A DNA stretch of 64,000 nt from Acidobacteriota bacterium (GTDB lineage: Bacteria; Acidobacteriota; Terriglobia; Bryobacterales; Bryobacteraceae). Shown here piece by piece: positions 52,067 to 62,818 of this stretch. The notes below the pieces were generated by a model. It saw only the letters and a list, made by a program, of their open reading frames with translations. It was not told the origin of the DNA and did no database searches. Both the position numbers and the translations under genes were made by a program. Position 1 is the stretch's first letter. Every line of letters starts with the position of its first letter. Location: assembly GCA_025350695.1 (NCBI GenBank), contig JANXXI010000247.1, positions 42,543 through 106,542 on the forward strand, written 5' to 3'.

Positions 52067-53200
52067 TTATCTTCCAATTGAGTGCTGCATGTTTTGCAGG
52101 GATTCGCGCATCGACTGCAATTCGCTCCATTCGGGCGACGCGAACTCAGCGATCCCTTGTTCCCAAGAGCTGTTTGAGACACTGACGAAGAGAGAGATGA
52201 GATCCGGATCCCGCCACCCCTTGTCCGTTTCTTCCTGCATCAACTGGATCGCCTCGTGATGGCTCATCGTGGGCTTGTATGTTCGTTTCGTGGTGAGAGC
52301 GTCGTAGATATCCACCACCTGGAGGATTCTGGCGAGCAGCGGGATATCCTCACCGGCGAGTCCATCCGGATATCCCGTTCCGTCCCAACGTTCATGGTGG
52401 CTGCGAATGATAGGCAGCACTGGAGCCAAGCTCTTCATTGGCCGGCAGATTTCTTCGCCACGAATCGTGTGGAGTTTCATGATGGTCCACTCTTCCTGGG
52501 TTAGCTTTGTTGTTCCATGCAAGATGCGATCGGGTACCGCCACTTTACCGATGTCGTGCAGAAAACCACCACGATGTAGCGCCACCAACTCAGGTTTAGA
52601 CAGCCCAAGGGTTACACCGACAGCGACGCTATAAGTGGCCAGCCGCTCACAGTGACCTGCCGTATATTCATCCCGGCTTTCCACTGCCTGAGCCAATGCA
52701 AAGAGAATTGTTTCTGCTTCCTCAAGGGAGTCCACCGATGCCTTGTTGCGGAGCATGGCTCGCACTCTGGCCCGCACCAGCGCAGGGTGCAGGGGTTTGG
52801 TCAGGTATTCGTCGGCCCCTGAATCAATGCCATGGATTTCGTTTTCCACCCCTTGCAAACTAGTCATCATCAGCACTGGAACGAGTTGCGTTCTTCGATT
52901 TGCCTTCATTTTCCGGCAAAATTCAGGACCACTCATTCCGGGGATCATCAGATCCAACACAACCAAGTCGATTTGTTCCCTGGCCAGGATTCGAAATGCT
53001 TCCTCTGCTCCCCTCGCTTCCAGAAACTTATAAGTGGTGTTCTTGAGCATCGCTTTCAACAGCCGGCGATTGATCTCAAGGTCGTCCACTATGAGGATGC
53101 TGGGAGTGTAGCCAATCTCTTCGAACGACTGGTTCCAAGAGCAAGGAAAGTTCAGGACAGGCTGAACGATCTCCGCCGGTTTTGTTTCAATAAACGTCAT
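52067..53200 (-). CDS. Response regulator with HD-GYP domain (c-di-GMP phosphodiesterase-like)
   Basis: The predicted protein has 377 residues. A receiver domain (about 33-150) has D39-D40 and phosphoacceptor D83 (VLDLMIPGMSG) and the KP motif. The HD-GYP domain (about 165-345) has HD at 215-216 (FLHDIGKVAVPDRIL), the HHERWDGTGYPDGL signature with GYP at 276-278, and downstream VVDIYDALTTKR. It probably hydrolyses cyclic di-GMP under control of a sensor kinase; no kinase gene is next to it. Convergent with the nucleotidyltransferase gene (11-bp gap). The start ATG overlaps a possible divergent gene by two bases. Confidence 0.92.
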   Translation of the reverse strand: MTFIETKPAEIVQPVLNFPCSWNQSFEEIGYTPSILIVDDLEINRRLLKAMLKNTTYKFLEARGAEEAFRILAREQIDLVVLDLMIPGMSGPEFCRKMKANRRTQLVPVLMMTSLQGVENEIHGIDSGADEYLTKPLHPALVRARVRAMLRNKASVDSLEEAETILFALAQAVESRDEYTAGHCERLATYSVAVGVTLGLSKPELVALHRGGFLHDIGKVAVPDRILHGTTKLTQEEWTIMKLHTIRGEEICRPMKSLAPVLPIIRSHHERWDGTGYPDGLAGEDIPLLARILQVVDIYDALTTKRTYKPTMSHHEAIQLMQEETDKGWRDPDLISLFVSVSNSSWEQGIAEFASPEWSELQSMRESLQNMQHSIGR

Positions 53201-53714
53201 GATAGACGAAATTACAATTCGTCTCCCCCACCGTATTGATCGGCGGCTGTCGCTTAAAACATTAGGCTGCTTCCGAATTCTGCATTATTTCTGGCGGAAC
53301 AATTTTCGCGATTTGCGTTTGCGCAGATATGAAAGGGCCCGGATGTGTTTTGACTGGCTTGAATCGCCTTGCACCAAGTGCAGGGCTTCGACTTTCCCGC
53401 AAGCAGGATCTCCCTTCCTAATTTCAGTCGCTAGTAAGTACAGTCCGAGTGAAGGTGACGAAGCGGGAGGTTCCTTGTCAACATTCATGCAATGCCTTGA
53501 AGAGTTCGCCGACACCGAGAGGAGCATCGCTATTCCCGAGGCCGAAGTCGAACAAATGGTTAGACGATTCGCAACGCGGGTAAGGCAAATGGAACGAATT
53601 GCGGACGGCGATGGCGGTCTGGTAATTCCAAATTCTGTTTCGCGCAGGGCTGCCGCCCAACTGGAAAGCCACGAGTTGGTTTGCGCCTTGGATAAACTGA
53701 AAAACGGCGAGTAG
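53199..53714 (+). CDS. Hypothetical protein (uncertain)
   Basis: A 171-codon open frame. The first part is Arg-rich and not protein-like in its usual composition. From about residue 50 (MCFDWLESPCTKCRAS) and above all from residue 97 (MQCLEEFADTERSIAIPEAE, VEQMVRRFATRVRQMERI, SRRAAAQLESHELVCALDKL) it looks like a normal helical protein. The start is unsure: ATG 53199 overlaps the divergent HD-GYP gene start, ATG 53342 and 53487 are alternatives, and none has a strong ribosome site. No family recognised. Confidence 0.35.
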   Translation: MIDEITIRLPHRIDRRLSLKTLGCFRILHYFWRNNFRDLRLRRYERARMCFDWLESPCTKCRASTFPQAGSPFLISVASKYSPSEGDEAGGSLSTFMQCLEEFADTERSIAIPEAEVEQMVRRFATRVRQMERIADGDGGLVIPNSVSRRAAAQLESHELVCALDKLKNGE

Positions 53715-54160
53715 AGCAACTGGCTGCATGATTACCCCGCGAGCATTCTCATTCAGCGGACATCAGAGAGTTACGATCACTCCCTGCGCAAGGGATTCAG
53801 GGGAAGCGGGCCGATTGCGGGATCAACTGTTGAAAGAAGTTTTCGGATCGTAATGCCAAGGATACTTTGGCAGTCTCTTCCACTGCAAGTCAGCATCATT
53901 TGCTGGAACGCCTTAGAGATTGCCAGCTAACTAAGTCAATCGGACATCATAGCGTTAAAGAATTGGATTTAGACGAATCCGGAAATACCTGACGGGCCCT
54001 GGTGCAAGGTGTTCGGCACCTTCACGCTTGCCGGGGAAGGCCGTTTACCCAAACGTTCCTTACGAAAGACCAGATTTGCTTTGGAGCGAAGATCTGGCTG
54101 CTGGGAGCTAAGCCGAAGCGGTCTGGAGACTAGCTAGCTGCTAGGAGCTCGACTAGAAGC
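53715..54160. other. Intergenic region, nothing recognised
   Basis: No coding signal of note. Around 54000-54040 a GGTGCAAGGTG..CACCTT stretch could form a weak hairpin. Around 54100-54160 the sequence GCTGGGAGCT/GCTAGGAGCT is repeated and CTAGCTAGCT occurs, directly next to the inverted-repeat element that follows. These short repeats may come from insertion events. Confidence 0.4.
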
Positions 54161-54281
54161 TTGTTGAAAAAAGGGGACTGACGAACAGATAGCCTTTTTT
54201 CGCAAGTTGCCCTTGAGAAAAATCAATCGCTTGCGATGGCGAAAAAAGATGTCGGTTTCGTCAGTCCCCGTTTTTCAACAA
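54161..54281. repeat. Inverted-repeat element, copy 2 (MITE/REP-like)
   Basis: The ends are TTGTTGAAAAA-(A/C)-GGGGACTGACGA, inverted, with a single mismatch over about 25 bp (54161-54185 and 54257-54281). The centre has the same nested inverted pair as copy 1 at 574-681 and is close to 87% identical. It lies in an intergenic region between genes of no common theme, so the two copies look like dispersed mobile or REP-type units and not parts of genes. No target-site duplication is obvious. Confidence 0.8.
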
Positions 54282-54369
54282 ACTCCTAGCCCGTCCAGCC
54301 CTCTGGGCCACTGATTTCCGAAAACTGTCCACCAATTGTTTGTCTATTCCAAAACGGATAATGGAAACC

Positions 54370-55737
54370 CTACTCCCCATCGCTAGAATCCATCCCCATC
54401 TGATCCAACCGGTAGCGGAACGCATTCCTAGTCAGCCCCAACAGCCGTGCCGCTTGACTCTTGTTGCCATTGGCGCGTTTCAACGCTTCCTTAATCAGCT
54501 GCTGTTCATACTGATCCAAGGTCATCCCCTCAGGCAGAAAGCTGTTCGACGCCATCGCGTGCTGCCGCCCAGCCGGGGCCGTATCCAATCGGATATCGCC
54601 GGCGGACAGTTCCGGTCCCTCGGCTAGGACGATACTCCGCTCCAGGACGTTTTCCAGTTCCCGCACATTTCCCGGCCAATTAAACTCCATCAACTTCGCC
54701 ACGGCGTTTTTCGATATGGTTCGCACGGGGCTTTCCAATTCCCTGCCTAGCTTTTCTACAAAAAACTCAGCCAGCACCGGAATGTCTTCCTTGCGATCGC
54801 GCAAGGGTGGAATATTGAGGGGCACCACGTTCAAGCGGTAATAGAGATCCTCGCGGAATGTCCCTTGCTCAAGTGCCGCGCGCAGGTCCACATTGGTCGC
54901 CGCCACAATGCGAACATCGATCTTCATCGTCTTATTCGACCCCAACCGTTCAAACTCGCGCTCCTGCAAGATGCGCAGGAGTTTCACCTGAATGGCGGGC
55001 GGCACATCGCCGATCTCGTCCAGAAACACAGTGCCCGTATCGGCCTGTTCGAACTTGCCGGGCTTGCTTTGATTCGCGCCCGTGAAGGCGCCTTTCTCAT
55101 AGCCGAACAGTTCACTCTCCATCAGGTTTTCCGGAATCGCCGTGCAATTGATCTTCACGAAGGGCTTGTCTTTTCTAGGGGAATGCTGATGAATCGCCCG
55201 GGCGATCCGGTCCTTTCCAACGCCGCTTTCGCCAGCCAATAATACAGTCGCCCGGGTGGGGGCCACGCGCATGACGGTGGCGAAAATCTCCTGCATCGCC
55301 TGGCTGCGGCCGATGATGTTATCCAACTGAAAGCGCTGGCCGAGTTCCTGCCGCAACTGCCGGTTCTCGTCACGCAGCTTGCCTAACTCGAGCGCCTTGT
55401 TCACCACGGCTATCAAGTGGTCGAGCGAAAAGGGCTTCAATAAGAAATCGGTTGCGCCGATCTTCATTGCCTCAACCGCGTTTTCCACTGTACCGAATGC
55501 GGTCATCAGAACTACCGGGACATGGGAATTTTGTTGCCTGATTAGCCGCAGAAATTCGATTCCATCCTTACCCGGCAGCCTCAAATCGCTCAAAATCAAA
55601 TCGACGCTATCGATTAACTTCAGACCTTGCTCGACCGTACCGGCTTGCTCCACTTCAAAGCCCGAGGAGCGTAACTGCAACTCCACCACGCGACGTAGTT
55701 TTTCTTCGTCTTCAACAATCAGGATTTTTTGTCTCAT
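54370..55737 (-). CDS. NtrC-family sigma-54-dependent response regulator
   Basis: The 455-residue protein has a receiver domain (1-120, D10, phosphoacceptor D51, K101). An AAA+ domain follows (about 140-375) with Walker A GESGVGKD (169-176), the sigma-54 contact loop GAFTGA (216-221), Walker B FLDEIGD (238-244) and the arginine-finger region FREDLYYRLNVVPL. A Fis-type helix-turn-helix sits at the C-terminus (NGNKSQAARLLGLTRNAFRYRL). It should activate promoters that use RpoN when phosphorylated by the kinase encoded just upstream, whose stop overlaps this start by ATGA. Targets are unknown. Confidence 0.96.
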   Translation of the reverse strand: MRQKILIVEDEEKLRRVVELQLRSSGFEVEQAGTVEQGLKLIDSVDLILSDLRLPGKDGIEFLRLIRQQNSHVPVVLMTAFGTVENAVEAMKIGATDFLLKPFSLDHLIAVVNKALELGKLRDENRQLRQELGQRFQLDNIIGRSQAMQEIFATVMRVAPTRATVLLAGESGVGKDRIARAIHQHSPRKDKPFVKINCTAIPENLMESELFGYEKGAFTGANQSKPGKFEQADTGTVFLDEIGDVPPAIQVKLLRILQEREFERLGSNKTMKIDVRIVAATNVDLRAALEQGTFREDLYYRLNVVPLNIPPLRDRKEDIPVLAEFFVEKLGRELESPVRTISKNAVAKLMEFNWPGNVRELENVLERSIVLAEGPELSAGDIRLDTAPAGRQHAMASNSFLPEGMTLDQYEQQLIKEALKRANGNKSQAARLLGLTRNAFRYRLDQMGMDSSDGE

Positions 55738-57017
55738 GAAATGTCACTCGTTTGCTCAACAACCAACGGCAGTAGGATGCGAAAGATGCTCCCCTTGCCT
55801 GGATCGCTTTCCACCAGAATCTTGCCGCCATGCTCATCAATCACTTTGGAAACGATCGCCAGTCCAAGCCCCACGCCATCCGCTTTCGTCGTGAAGAACG
55901 GATTGAAGATGTTCTCGCGGTTTTTCGGGTCAATGCCCGACCCACGATCAATCACGGAGATCTCCGCTTGCCGTTGGTCTTCGAGCAGGCGCGTCTTAAC
56001 GGTTACCGCCGATCCCGGCTGCGAGGCCTGGGCCGCATTCATCACCAGATTGTAGACCACACGCTCCATCCACTCCCGGTCCATGGCAATGGGTGGAATC
56101 TCCGGCGAATAATTTTTATACACGGCCACATCGGGCCGCGGCGAGGCATGTTCGTATTGTGAAATTGCGCCGTCCAACATGTCGGCTAATGCTACTGGCG
56201 CGCGACGCAGCGGCAAGGGACGAGCAAATTCCAAGAAGCGGGTAATCAACGAATTGGCGCGATCCACTTCCGACTGAATGAACCCGGCCATCTCAAGAGC
56301 CACCTCGTTCTTTGATCCTTCCAGCGTCTTTCGCAACATTTCAGACGAAGCCCGGATGGTACCCATTGGATTTCGCAACTCATGGGCCAGCCCCGCAGTC
56401 AGTTGTCCTAAAGCCGCCAGGCGATCCGACCTGCGCACGGCGTTTTCCGCTTCCTTCAGGCTGCGATTAGCGGCTTGTAATTGGAAAGCAACTTCCCGAG
56501 CGCGCTTGGCTCCTTCGCGATTTTCTTCGGCCAGAATATAGGTCAGGTTGCCGGCTACGGGAAGGAATGCGAGCCGGAGCACCAATTCATCCCACATAAC
56601 GGCCAGATTGCGAAAGTCGACGAAGGAAAGAAACGATAGATAAGTCCCGCAAGCGGCCAACGTGACGACGAAAGTTCCCAACCAGCTTAAGCGCGTGGCG
56701 GCGGCGATCACCGGAACCAGAAGGATCGGATAAAAAGTAGTGTTAATGCTGCCCGTGTAGCCAATCAACAGCCAACCCAACATTAGCTTCACGCCGATGC
56801 TGGTAAGCGTCCCAGGCATTGTGCTAAACCACGCTAGCCGGCCCTCTACAAGCTGGAAGACGGCGAACAACGAAATGAAAGTTTGAGCTGCGTCGTTTTC
56901 GCTGGGGATGGACCAGCCGATTAGACCGAACAGGGCCAACCACACCAGTTCATCGCGCCGAATCATCCACCGGCTTGGCGATGTTTTGATTCCGTTGGGT
57001 TGTTCCACTAGTGTCAT
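55734..57017 (-). CDS. Membrane sensor histidine kinase (partner of NtrC-type regulator)
   Basis: The predicted protein has 427 residues. Five or six membrane helices span about 23-165, with hardly any outside loop, suggesting a signal within the membrane. A linker helix (170-200) and a HisKA domain with H212 in TAGLAHELRNPMGT follow. The HATPase domain has N box YNLVMNAAQASQ, VIDRGSGID, NPFFTTKADGVGLGLAIV and GKGSIFRILLPL. The GLGLAI arrangement is that of NtrB/AtoS-type kinases. It is translationally coupled (ATGA) to the sigma-54 regulator downstream. Confidence 0.94.
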   Translation of the reverse strand: MTLVEQPNGIKTSPSRWMIRRDELVWLALFGLIGWSIPSENDAAQTFISLFAVFQLVEGRLAWFSTMPGTLTSIGVKLMLGWLLIGYTGSINTTFYPILLVPVIAAATRLSWLGTFVVTLAACGTYLSFLSFVDFRNLAVMWDELVLRLAFLPVAGNLTYILAEENREGAKRAREVAFQLQAANRSLKEAENAVRRSDRLAALGQLTAGLAHELRNPMGTIRASSEMLRKTLEGSKNEVALEMAGFIQSEVDRANSLITRFLEFARPLPLRRAPVALADMLDGAISQYEHASPRPDVAVYKNYSPEIPPIAMDREWMERVVYNLVMNAAQASQPGSAVTVKTRLLEDQRQAEISVIDRGSGIDPKNRENIFNPFFTTKADGVGLGLAIVSKVIDEHGGKILVESDPGKGSIFRILLPLVVEQTSDIS

Positions 57018-57152
57018 CTTAGCTTAGAGCTCGATGCAAGCGTGGCAAGTCTTTCTATTAAACCCAGGCACCGGTAGGTCCCCAAATTTTTGGTTTACAG
57101 ACTATGGGAAGAACAATAATCAAGAAGCTCGGTAGCAGCGGGATCAATCAGC

Positions 57153-58481
57153 CTACAGATCCGTCAGCCGCTTATCCGCGTCGCCAAACCGGTCCAACCG
57201 AACGCCCATCCGATCCATTAACGACAAATATAAACTACAAGCCCGGCGGTTCTCGTTGCCCTTATCCGTGTAATCCAAGATCCGTCCCGTCTTCAACGCC
57301 CCGCCGGCGCGCCCGGCCAGCACTATCGGCAATTGATCAGCCCCATGCGTGTCACCATCGAACAGGCTTGAGGCCAGCATCAACAACGAACTGTCGAGCA
57401 ACGATTGCCCGCCTTCGTCAATTTCCTTGAGCCGCTTAACGAGATACGCAAATTGCTGGATGTGGAATTGATTGGTCTTCAAATACATGGCCTCAACCAG
57501 CGGAGCGCGGCCGTTGTGCGTCAAGTCCAAATGCAGCGCCCCGCGAACGCCTTCGAGGAACTTGAAGTTCATTTGCGACAGATCGTTGTTCAACATCAGC
57601 GTCAGCACGCGCGTCTTATCCATCTGGAACGCCAGCACCGTCAGATCCAGCATCAGCTTCATGTGCGCCGGAACGTCTTGCGGAATCTCATCGGCAGGCC
57701 GAGGCATATTCGGTTGCTTAAGAGTGGGTCGCCAACCTTCAAGGCGCTCTTCCTTAGACGCACGGTCAATGCGGGTTTCAATGTCGCGCACAGATTCCAA
57801 GTACTCGTTCAGCTTCACCTTATCGCCGCGGCTGATCTTGGGCTGCAAGCTATGGGCGTCGGCCAGCACCGCGTCGAGAATGCTGCGATCGGTGCGGCGG
57901 CCCTTACCGTCGCCAACCAACGCGTCGAACGTGCGCGATGGATAAATCTCCTTCATGGAAGGCTTGGTCGGCGTCTCCCAGGAAATCGAGGAACCGTAAA
58001 TCATGGACAAGCCGTCTTCGAGGCGCAGTTCGTTCGGCTCAATGCCCAAGGCAAGGCTCGCCAGAGGGGTCTCGGCCCCGATGCGCTTTGCCATCACCTG
58101 ATCGAACGAAGTGCCGACACGAATATCGCTCGGATCCAAACTGACCGGCGCGCCGGACAGCAAATTCATACGCCCAAGGTGCGGACTGGTGGAGACAAAC
58201 GCCGTTTGATTATAGAGCCCGCGAATGAAGACGAGGTCTTCAGAATGCGGCGTCAACGGCTGTGCCGCCGGACCAAACTGCATGGCAGCGCCGTTGCCCT
58301 TCGCCCACCAATGCTCCGGTTCCACGCCGTTGGAGAAGAAGACACACCCGAAGCGCACCGGAGGCTTCGACGATTTCACCGGGGCGCCATCCTGCCCCAA
58401 CAGTGGCAAGGATTCGAGCCAAGGCAGGGTTAACGCCACACCCGCTCCGCGTAGAAAATTTCGTCTCGTCTTATTCGTCAT
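57153..58481 (-). CDS. DUF1552 domain protein, Tat-exported
   Basis: The predicted protein has 442 residues and a twin-arginine signal ([20 protein letters not shown]). The rest is a full-length DUF1552 protein: [20 protein letters not shown] at the start, [15 protein letters not shown], and [15 protein letters not shown] sections further on. The fold is akin to alkaline-phosphatase-like DUF1501 proteins, but no activity is established. The start overlaps the stop of the cytochrome gene by ATGA, the standard pairing in Planctomycetes and Acidobacteriota, where both are thought to act together in the periplasm, perhaps on complex carbon compounds. Confidence 0.93.
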   Translation of the reverse strand: MTNKTRRNFLRGAGVALTLPWLESLPLLGQDGAPVKSSKPPVRFGCVFFSNGVEPEHWWAKGNGAAMQFGPAAQPLTPHSEDLVFIRGLYNQTAFVSTSPHLGRMNLLSGAPVSLDPSDIRVGTSFDQVMAKRIGAETPLASLALGIEPNELRLEDGLSMIYGSSISWETPTKPSMKEIYPSRTFDALVGDGKGRRTDRSILDAVLADAHSLQPKISRGDKVKLNEYLESVRDIETRIDRASKEERLEGWRPTLKQPNMPRPADEIPQDVPAHMKLMLDLTVLAFQMDKTRVLTLMLNNDLSQMNFKFLEGVRGALHLDLTHNGRAPLVEAMYLKTNQFHIQQFAYLVKRLKEIDEGGQSLLDSSLLMLASSLFDGDTHGADQLPIVLAGRAGGALKTGRILDYTDKGNENRRACSLYLSLMDRMGVRLDRFGDADKRLTDL

Positions 58482-61400
58482 TGCTCTTGCCTCCGCAATC
58501 CCGCCACCGACGGCGGACTATCTTCTTTACCTAACCGAAACCGGAATTGCCGACTGGAAACAATCTGCCCTACGAGGTCGGAGAACGCAATGGCCCCGCC
58601 ACCTTGGGCCATCCGCTCGATCAACAATTCATCGGACGCCTGCACCGTTCGCCCCAGCGCATAGCCGGTCAGCTTATAGGCCAAGGTCCGCGTCACCTGC
58701 TTTTCGTTCGCTTTCAAGTAGCGAAGCAAGCCATCCACGCCGTCGATTTTGCCTTTGTCCGAAGCTACGGCTGAATCCTGGATGGGCTTTCCGTCAGCAT
58801 AGGTAGCGCGCCAACGCCCCACCGAATCGTACTTCTCTAACGGGAAGCCTAACGGGTCAATTCTCACGTGGCAATTCGCACAGGTTGGGTTACGTTTGTG
58901 CTGTTCCAATTTTTCAAAGATCGAGAGTTCGCCGAACTGCTTGTCGTCCGCCGGGAGCTTGCCCGCGTCGGCCGGCGGTGGCGGGACGGCGATTCCCAGC
59001 ACGCGTCGCAACACCCAATCGCCTCGTTTCACGGGGCTGGTGCGCAGCGGAGCCGATGTGGCGGTTAGAACCGATCCCAGGCGCAGCAGCCCGCCGCGTT
59101 GGAATTCATTCGCGCCTTCAACCAGCTCCATCTTGTCCACTGACTTCACCTCTTTCTTCACGCCGTAGTGCTTAGCAAGCGGCTGGTTCAAGAAGGTATA
59201 GTCGGCGAATAGCATATCGCTTACCGGACGGTCCTTACGGATGATGTGTTCAAAGAACGATACCGACTCATCGTACATACCGCTCTTGACCGCATCGGTG
59301 AATTCGGGGAACCGTCCCGTATCGACGCCGCGATGCTGATCGAAATGATAGAAGCCCAACCACTGGCCGAAGAACTCCGTCGATAGCCGCCGCGCCTTGG
59401 CGTCGGCCAACATGCGCTTGGTCTGCTTGCGAAGTTGCTCCGTGTTACTTAGTTCCCCTGCATCCGCCGCCCGCCGTAATTCTTCATCAGGGATGGAGGC
59501 CCACAGAAAGTAGCTCATGCGGCTGGCCAATTCATGATTCGTAAGTGGCTTCACCGGGGATACATCGGCTGTCTGCTCCAGCCGGTACAAAAACGCCGGG
59601 CTTACCAGAATACGGGCGATCACAGCCCGAACTGCTTTCTGATGATCCTTCTCTTCCTTAAGCATGCTCGCGTAGAACGCGCGCAGGTTGGCTTTCTCCG
59701 CCGCGGTCAACGGCCGGCGCCAAGCGTTGTTGGCGAACTTTAAGCAATCCTCGACGTGCCCTGCCTTTGCCGCCGCCTGAGCCACCACCGATTGTTGATA
59801 CTTCGCCGCGAGCTCCTTGACATAAGGCCGGGCTGCATCGGGGAGGGCCGCCAGAGCCTTCGTGTCCATGTCGGCAATCTTCTTACCTTTCAAGTCGATC
59901 TTGAAGTGTTGGGCGAGCATGCGCAGGTAGTTGTCGTGGTAATTGAACGACGCATAGACATCGTTCCAAGCTTGATCGAGGCGCTTTCGCGTGGCGTCGT
60001 CCATCATGTTTTCGTAGACGAACCGGTCGTCCCGCACGTACTTCACCCAATTGACGAACTCATCATGCTCAGGGACGTTAAAGGTGCTGTCGAACGGATC
60101 AGGCACCGGATCTTTGTCGGCAGGTGTAGGCTCGCCATGAGAATTCGGCGGCAGGATCGTGGCCAGTTCCATCACTCCGGCTTTGAACTTTTTGTAACCT
60201 GCGCTGAGCGGATCACCCACCAAGGCACGGGTGGGAATGCCACGGGACCCGCCATCTTCGCGGTCGGAGAATGTGATGCGATACACCTGGTCGCGATCCC
60301 CGCCCACTTGGGCATCCACCTGGAACTCAATGCCGAAGGAACCTTCGGGAACCGGCACTTCAAAAGACACGGATGCAGGCGCGGCGAAATCATCCGGACC
60401 AATGGGCGAACCATCGGGGCTGACGCCAAAGTTCAAACGCTTCGCTGTTTCGGCGTTCACTATTTCCCGCAAAGGTTTCTTTGGACCGGCCTGAGGGAAA
60501 TTTCTGGCGGCCCCAATCACCACGGGGGGCACAGCAGCTGCCGCCCCGGTTTGCCCGGTCGTTGTTGGAGGAAGCGGCGTGGGCCTGCCCATCGCCGGCC
60601 TAACGGCAATGGTCGGGTTCCGCCATATCACCATCGGGTTGGCATTCGGCCCGGGATTCACGACAGCCACGTTCAAATAGATTTTCGTCGGCCCCTTCGG
60701 TGCAGCCTCGCGCGGGTTGCGCCGCCCGCCCGTGTTGAAGCGGAAATGATGCGTGGCTTCGACCGCAAGCGACTTATCGTTGAAGTAAAGTGGACTCTCA
60801 TCCCCTGCCCCGCCGGCGGCCACATCGCCGCGCGCGAATAGCCAACTGGGCCACGTAACCAAATACTGCTGAAGCTCTTCGCACTGTTTTCGAACTAGCT
60901 TCGAATCGACCCCGGCAGCGGGAAGCTTCTTCCATCGCGCCGCAACTTCGGAGGAGGGGAATCCGAGATCCGGACGGTGCAGTACCTTTGCGATATGCTG
61001 CGCAAAACGCGTCGTGATACCTTCTTCGGCAGCCAGGTCACCAAGAGATTTGGCCGCCTTGCCCAAAGCCGTCCGATGCTCAAACTGCCACGCCACATAA
61101 AACGCTCTGCCATATTTATCCAACCCAAACGGCCGCCCACCTTCGCCGGACACCGTACGGACGCCGGAGTCGCCGTATAAATCTTTGATCCGCGTAATGG
61201 CCGAAAGTTCAAAGCCCGTTTTGCCAGGATCGGCGAAGAAGGAAAGCGGCCCAGAGCCAATCACCGCGCGATCGGCGACGCGTTTGGCCGCTTCGAGGTA
61301 CCGTTCGATATTGGCGTTCTGCATGAACTGGACGTCGCCGAAGTTAGTAAACCCTTCGCCGCCCACGGAATCGCTGGTGGCGTCAATTCCCCAATCCACC

Positions 61401-61789
61401 TGAAGGCCGGTCAAGTCTTGAATCGAATAGGCATACTCGCCGCTGGTCAGCCTTCGGACTGTGACCCGCCCCGGCTCGCCATCATGCTGCTTAGCGTAGG
61501 TGGCAAGCTCGGTGCGAATCCAACTTACCGCCTGCGCCCGTTCGGCCTCGGCCGGCTGAGGCATCTTTTCCGGTGGCATGCGCTTCTGCTCTAGCGCTAC
61601 CGCCACTTTTTCCCAGTGGGCAAAACCATCGCCAACCGAGGACTGCGACGTCAACTTCTGCAAGTTAACGCCAGCCATCGCGTTCGATTTGCCGTGGCAC
61701 TGAAAACAATACTTGGTGAATGTTGCAACGGGGGCGGGCGCACCGTTGACAAGGGCGATACTGACGGCGACGAGGGTGAGTGTCTTCAT
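58478..61789 (-). CDS. Large periplasmic cytochrome with DUF1587/1595/1592/1588/1585 domains
   Basis: The predicted protein has 1,103 residues: signal peptide (1-17), then a cytochrome c domain with CFQCH (28-32). DUF1587 follows (near 107-175, [19 protein letters not shown]), then a long carbohydrate-binding-like middle. The C-terminal suite has DUF1595 ([19 protein letters not shown]), DUF1592 ([32 protein letters not shown]), DUF1588 with a second haem-like site CANCH ([19 protein letters not shown] precedes it) and DUF1585 at the end ([15 protein letters not shown]). A module shuffle of this kind is typical for Planctomycetes and Solibacter. The role is presumed redox chemistry coupled to the DUF1552 protein, with which it overlaps. 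Confidence 0.93.
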   Translation of the reverse strand: MKTLTLVAVSIALVNGAPAPVATFTKYCFQCHGKSNAMAGVNLQKLTSQSSVGDGFAHWEKVAVALEQKRMPPEKMPQPAEAERAQAVSWIRTELATYAKQHDGEPGRVTVRRLTSGEYAYSIQDLTGLQVDWGIDATSDSVGGEGFTNFGDVQFMQNANIERYLEAAKRVADRAVIGSGPLSFFADPGKTGFELSAITRIKDLYGDSGVRTVSGEGGRPFGLDKYGRAFYVAWQFEHRTALGKAAKSLGDLAAEEGITTRFAQHIAKVLHRPDLGFPSSEVAARWKKLPAAGVDSKLVRKQCEELQQYLVTWPSWLFARGDVAAGGAGDESPLYFNDKSLAVEATHHFRFNTGGRRNPREAAPKGPTKIYLNVAVVNPGPNANPMVIWRNPTIAVRPAMGRPTPLPPTTTGQTGAAAAVPPVVIGAARNFPQAGPKKPLREIVNAETAKRLNFGVSPDGSPIGPDDFAAPASVSFEVPVPEGSFGIEFQVDAQVGGDRDQVYRITFSDREDGGSRGIPTRALVGDPLSAGYKKFKAGVMELATILPPNSHGEPTPADKDPVPDPFDSTFNVPEHDEFVNWVKYVRDDRFVYENMMDDATRKRLDQAWNDVYASFNYHDNYLRMLAQHFKIDLKGKKIADMDTKALAALPDAARPYVKELAAKYQQSVVAQAAAKAGHVEDCLKFANNAWRRPLTAAEKANLRAFYASMLKEEKDHQKAVRAVIARILVSPAFLYRLEQTADVSPVKPLTNHELASRMSYFLWASIPDEELRRAADAGELSNTEQLRKQTKRMLADAKARRLSTEFFGQWLGFYHFDQHRGVDTGRFPEFTDAVKSGMYDESVSFFEHIIRKDRPVSDMLFADYTFLNQPLAKHYGVKKEVKSVDKMELVEGANEFQRGGLLRLGSVLTATSAPLRTSPVKRGDWVLRRVLGIAVPPPPADAGKLPADDKQFGELSIFEKLEQHKRNPTCANCHVRIDPLGFPLEKYDSVGRWRATYADGKPIQDSAVASDKGKIDGVDGLLRYLKANEKQVTRTLAYKLTGYALGRTVQASDELLIERMAQGGGAIAFSDLVGQIVSSRQFRFRLGKEDSPPSVAGLRRQEQ

Positions 61790-61875
61790 AACGGGGAGCG
61801 CGCTCCAAGTTTATCACTCTGCAAGCACGCAAAAAGGTGACGCGCCTCGTCCCACCAATGTAACCGCGTAATAGC

Positions 61876-62469
61876 TTATTTTGAAACCATCCTGGCCTTG
61901 ATCACCTTGTCCAACATGGGAAAATCCCGTGCGAGATAAGTCTCGCCCTGATCCTCGATCTTGTCCTGATCCGGCCCCGGGCCATTTGGAGCGCCTTCCC
62001 CGTAATTGGCGTAAAGTCTATCGAATATCTCCATTCCCGTGACAATTTTGCCGAACGGCGAAAATCCGCGGCTGTCAAGTCTCGAGTTGTCCGCCATGTT
62101 CACGAACAACTGCGTGGTACGGGTATTCGGGCCGCCGGTGGCAAAAGTAACGAAGCCACGCAGGTTGCTCCGCACCACCGGGTCATCGCTCAGATTCTTG
62201 TTCTTCTCCCAAAACTTCGTGACGGCAGGATCACCACTAAGCCCCCATTGAACGACGAACTTCGGCAAGGTGCGAAAGAACCTTGTGCCATCGTAGAAGC
62301 CGCTTGAAACCAATTCGTGAAATCGATCCGCCCCAAGCGGAGCCCAGTCCCGGTGGACTTCGATGACGAAGTGGCCCTTGGTGGTTTCAAAATCCGCTTG
62401 GAATATGTCGGGCCGCTTCGTGGTGCAGGAGCAGAGCAACAGCGACAAAGACACAATCGCGATCCGCAT
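61876..62469 (-). CDS. Cyclophilin-type peptidyl-prolyl isomerase, putative lipoprotein
   Basis: The predicted protein has 197 residues. The N-terminus (MRIAIVSLSLLLCSC) is a lipoprotein signal with a lipobox cysteine at 13 or 15. The cyclophilin domain follows: FETTKGHFVIEVHRDWAPLGADRFHELV, GFYDGTRFFRTLPKFVVQWGLS, and TRTTQLFVNMADNSRLD...FSPFGKIV. The active-site arginine (RFFR) and the usual Phe/Gln positions are present, in the divergent bacterial form with NTRTTQLF for NTNGSQFF. It probably helps fold exported proteins. It precedes the cytochrome gene by 86 bp on the same strand. Confidence 0.9.
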   Translation of the reverse strand: MRIAIVSLSLLLCSCTTKRPDIFQADFETTKGHFVIEVHRDWAPLGADRFHELVSSGFYDGTRFFRTLPKFVVQWGLSGDPAVTKFWEKNKNLSDDPVVRSNLRGFVTFATGGPNTRTTQLFVNMADNSRLDSRGFSPFGKIVTGMEIFDRLYANYGEGAPNGPGPDQDKIEDQGETYLARDFPMLDKVIKARMVSK

Positions 62470-62818
62470 GTCCTAACATTCTATCGCCTTTGGAAACGAC
62501 CCAATGAGGGCGCCGAGAAGGACCGACGAAGACTATGTGACTCTCCAGTAGCGGAGTGATAAACCAATGCAGGACACCAGTCCCAAGCAACGCCCCAGCC
62601 AGTTGTATCCATAGGGAATAGCTTCCATGCAGTACTTCGCCGCTCTCCCTGGTTAACCGCGAAAACTCCACGCAAGGCATCAACCCTCGGCGATACCATC
62701 CCTCCAGCTTCACTTTTAGATATGCGAGCTAGTGGAATCGACGGCCGATCTAACACAAACATCATTCTGGTCTCCTCCCTGATTAACAAATCAGGACTCC
62801 AAAACGGTAGCCCGTCCG
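62470..62818. other. Intergenic region with an unassigned minus-strand frame
   Basis: On the minus strand an ATG at 62764 preceded by GGGAGGAG opens a frame starting MMFVLDRPSIPLARI. Another frame overlapping it contains a membrane-like stretch (WIQLAGALLGTGVLHWF). Neither gives a recognisable protein on its own; a frameshifted small membrane protein is possible but not shown. The right part borders an insertion-sequence fragment. Confidence 0.35.

Noticed and set aside
57405..58433. 342-codon plus-strand open frame opposite the DUF1552 gene
   Set aside because: It is antisense to a well-conserved Tat-exported protein, is rich in His, Arg and Gln, and matches no family. It arises from GC-biased third positions of the real gene.
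59756..60841. 361-codon plus-strand open frame opposite the DUF1592-type cytochrome gene
   Set aside because: Antisense shadow of a confidently assigned gene, His/Arg-rich, no ribosome site.
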